Of a stretch of 33,845 nt of DNA, positions 32,538 through 33,845 are shown piece after piece (the stretch's first letter is position 1; each line of letters begins with the position of its first letter). The notes under the pieces are model-generated. The model worked only from the letters and a program-made list of their open reading frames with translations, was not told the origin of the DNA and made no database searches. The DNA comes from JAWLCQ01 sp041687095. Its GTDB lineage: Bacteria > Planctomycetota > Phycisphaerae > SM23-33. The stretch spans positions 1 through 33,845 of the forward strand of contig JAWLCQ010000038.1 in assembly GCA_041687095.1 (NCBI GenBank), read 5' to 3'. The translations under genes were made by a program, and so were the position numbers.

Positions 32538-32638
32538 GGACCGGGGAGAAGAAGCGTAATCCCCTTCTCTTCGAGCTTCTTCTTCTGGTTCTTCCCCCGC
32601 CTATTCCCTATTGCCTATTCCCTTAGTGCCTCTCTTCA
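32522..32638. repeat. CCCTAGTGCCTATT-family inverted repeat at a convergent junction
   Basis: The left arm AGGGATTAGGGACTAGGGA pairs imperfectly with CTATTCCCTATTGCCTATTC and the CCCTTAG that follows on the right (to about 32638). A TCTTCTTCTTC-rich centre lies between. The left arm encodes the end (GIRD) and stop of the larA homologue; the right arm ends 17 nt before the stop of the minus-strand gene. Same family as 112-232. Confidence 0.75.
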
Positions 32639-32654
32639 TCCGCGTTCACCCCCG

Positions 32655-33584
32655 CTACTGCTCGGCACCGGCCGGTTGCGTGGCGGGGGCGGGCTTCACC
32701 GGGGGCGTCTGGAATCGCCGGCGGAACTCGTCCTCGGAGACCTTCTCGTCGAGGATGTAGTACGTCGTCGTCCGCAGTTCGCCCGTTTCGTTATACTCCT
32801 TCATCATCCCATGGAACTCGTCCTCCCAGACGTCCACCTCCATCTTGAGCTTGCCGCTGTCGTAGTACGTCTTGGCCGGCCCGTGGCTCATCCCAGCCTT
32901 GTAGTGCACGACCTTCTGCAGCTCGCGCGTGGTGGGCCAGTACTCCACCGCCTTGCCCTCCAGCAGGTCGCTGCGATACGTCGCCGACCGCAGCAGCTCG
33001 CCCTTGGGGGTGTAGCTCTTCGACTCGCCCTCGCGCTTGCCCCGGACGTAGGGCGTCTCCATCTGCACACGGCCGTCCTCGTGGTAGGTCGTCAACGTCC
33101 CGTGCATCACCCCAGCGACCCACGGGACCCGCTTGTAGACGTACCGCTCCCCCCCTTCCCCGCCGGGCCGATCGCGGGTGAACTCCTCGTCCCCGTCCCT
33201 CACTCCGTGCTTCCAGCGGATGACGTGCACGGGCGTGCGCTGCCAGAGCGGCTCGAACTCCATCTGCGTCCCGTGCGGTTGGCCGTTGGGGTCCAGCGGG
33301 ATCGCGTACCGCAACCGCTCCTGGATGCCGTGGGTCGGCCCGCGGTAGATCCGCCCGATGACGATCTTGAGCCGGTGCCCCTCGGGCAGGTCCTTCGCCC
33401 ACTCCCCGACTCGCTTCACGTACGCCTTGTGCTCAAGCACGTTCGCGTCGCGGGTGACGAAGTACTCCTGCTCGCCGCTCAGCCAGGGAAACTCGGCGCG
33501 CCCGACGGCGGGCAACGCCAGCACCGCGGCCACGCTCACCAGCACCGCCCACGCATATCTCGAACCGACTGCAGACCGCTTCAC
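32655..33584 (-). CDS. Exported YwqK/MORN-repeat protein
   Basis: 309-aa protein with a signal peptide (VKRSAVGSRYAWAVLVSVAA, cleavage probably after VGRA). Several MORN-variant repeats of the YwqK type follow: GVMHGTLTTYHEDGR, GKREGESKSYTPKGEL, LLEGKAVEYWPTTREL, GMSHGPAKTYYDSGKL and DEFHGMMKEYNETGEL. A Pro/Ala-rich tail closes it. Databases label the family an antitoxin, but no toxin is nearby and the export signal argues against that role here. The GTG start at 33584 is fixed by GGAGGT 6 nt upstream; an upstream ATG at 33650 would put the signal peptide inside. The function is unknown. Confidence 0.8.
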   Translation of the reverse strand: MKRSAVGSRYAWAVLVSVAAVLALPAVGRAEFPWLSGEQEYFVTRDANVLEHKAYVKRVGEWAKDLPEGHRLKIVIGRIYRGPTHGIQERLRYAIPLDPNGQPHGTQMEFEPLWQRTPVHVIRWKHGVRDGDEEFTRDRPGGEGGERYVYKRVPWVAGVMHGTLTTYHEDGRVQMETPYVRGKREGESKSYTPKGELLRSATYRSDLLEGKAVEYWPTTRELQKVVHYKAGMSHGPAKTYYDSGKLKMEVDVWEDEFHGMMKEYNETGELRTTTYYILDEKVSEDEFRRRFQTPPVKPAPATQPAGAEQ

Positions 33585-33745
33585 TCGTGTACCTCCGTCT
33601 CTCTGCCTATTGAAACCTCCGCGGGCGGCCGTAGTCTTGCACGTTTTCATCCTTGTGCTCAGCCCTCACGGAGACCTCCGGGGGGGAGAGGGCAGGGATG
33701 CACAGGATGCAGGGGATGCGCGTCCCAGGCAATTCGTGCGCACCG

Positions 33746-33845
33746 TTAGTTTGACGTGACTGCTCCGCTTCGCTCCGCACGCCACGGCACCCGCTTGCGC
33801 GCGAGTTGGCCCAACCGCTGCCCCAGGTCGTCCCACGGGACGAAC
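33746..33845 (-). CDS. C-terminal fragment of a gene running off the right edge
   Basis: On the minus strand an open frame enters from the right edge and ends at a TAA (33746-33748). It reads FVPWDDLGQRLGQLARKRVP and about a dozen further residues. The amphipathic composition fits a genuine C-terminus, but 33 residues are too few to name a family. The 33651-33745 gap upstream of the YwqK gene holds GGATGCAGGGG-type words and no gene. Confidence 0.4.
   Translation of the reverse strand, partial: FVPWDDLGQRLGQLARKRVPWRAERSGAVTSN

Overview
The window is about 70% GC, densely coding DNA from a Gram-negative-type bacterium, most likely a planctomycete (Planctomycetota) or close PVC relative. This is inference from gene content: a TPR protein ending in two RNA-polymerase-alpha-CTD-like domains, an EF-G of the 'AHIDSGKTT' (spdEFG1/mitochondrial-like) type, large right-handed beta-helix proteins, Gfo/Idh/MocA plus sugar-isomerase TIM-barrel genes, KDO synthesis and GT9 genes (an LPS-type outer membrane), and several families of dispersed inverted repeats. 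No rRNA is present, so the assignment is not proven. No phage, transposase or CRISPR array is visible.

Layout. 1-5030: uronate-dehydrogenase-like SDR, small zinc ribbon, hicBA toxin-antitoxin pair, tRNA-Arg(CCU), hairpin cluster, pyruvate kinase and a GT9 glycosyltransferase, all on the minus strand. 5031-9235 (minus): spoIID-mnmA operon, then the TPR/alpha-CTD gene with a recognisable promoter and intrinsic terminator. 9522-12500 (plus): lipid kinase and kdsA (translationally coupled), a double palindrome, and an UlaG-like metallo-beta-lactamase-fold gene that carries a dispersed repeat inside its reading frame. 12939-21416: accessory, probably sugar-related region with a beta-helix protein, a two-gene Fe-S operon (RdhA/QueG-like reductase plus U32-like protein), a probably leaderless and self-repressed IclR regulator, a Gfo/Idh/MocA dehydrogenase, a TIM-barrel isomerase and a VOC protein. 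21729-30143: fusA, a second, secreted beta-helix protein, a stand-alone receiver, rpsO-pnp and a cold-shock protein. 30493-33845: histidine kinase overlapping a LarA-like nickel-pincer racemase homologue, an exported YwqK/MORN-type protein, and the end of a gene running off the right edge.

How it fits together. Housekeeping genes (pyk, mnmA, kdsA, fusA, rpsO, pnp, csp, tRNA) alternate with accessory carbohydrate genes. The gaps are packed with inverted repeats of at least six families. All three convergent gene junctions contain a long one, which suggests use as bidirectional terminators. One copy lies in frame in a coding sequence, and another supplies the last codons and stop of the larA homologue. 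The least familiar candidate systems are the RdhA/QueG-like plus U32-like Fe-S operon (15185-17220) and the TPR/tandem alpha-CTD protein (7898-9235).
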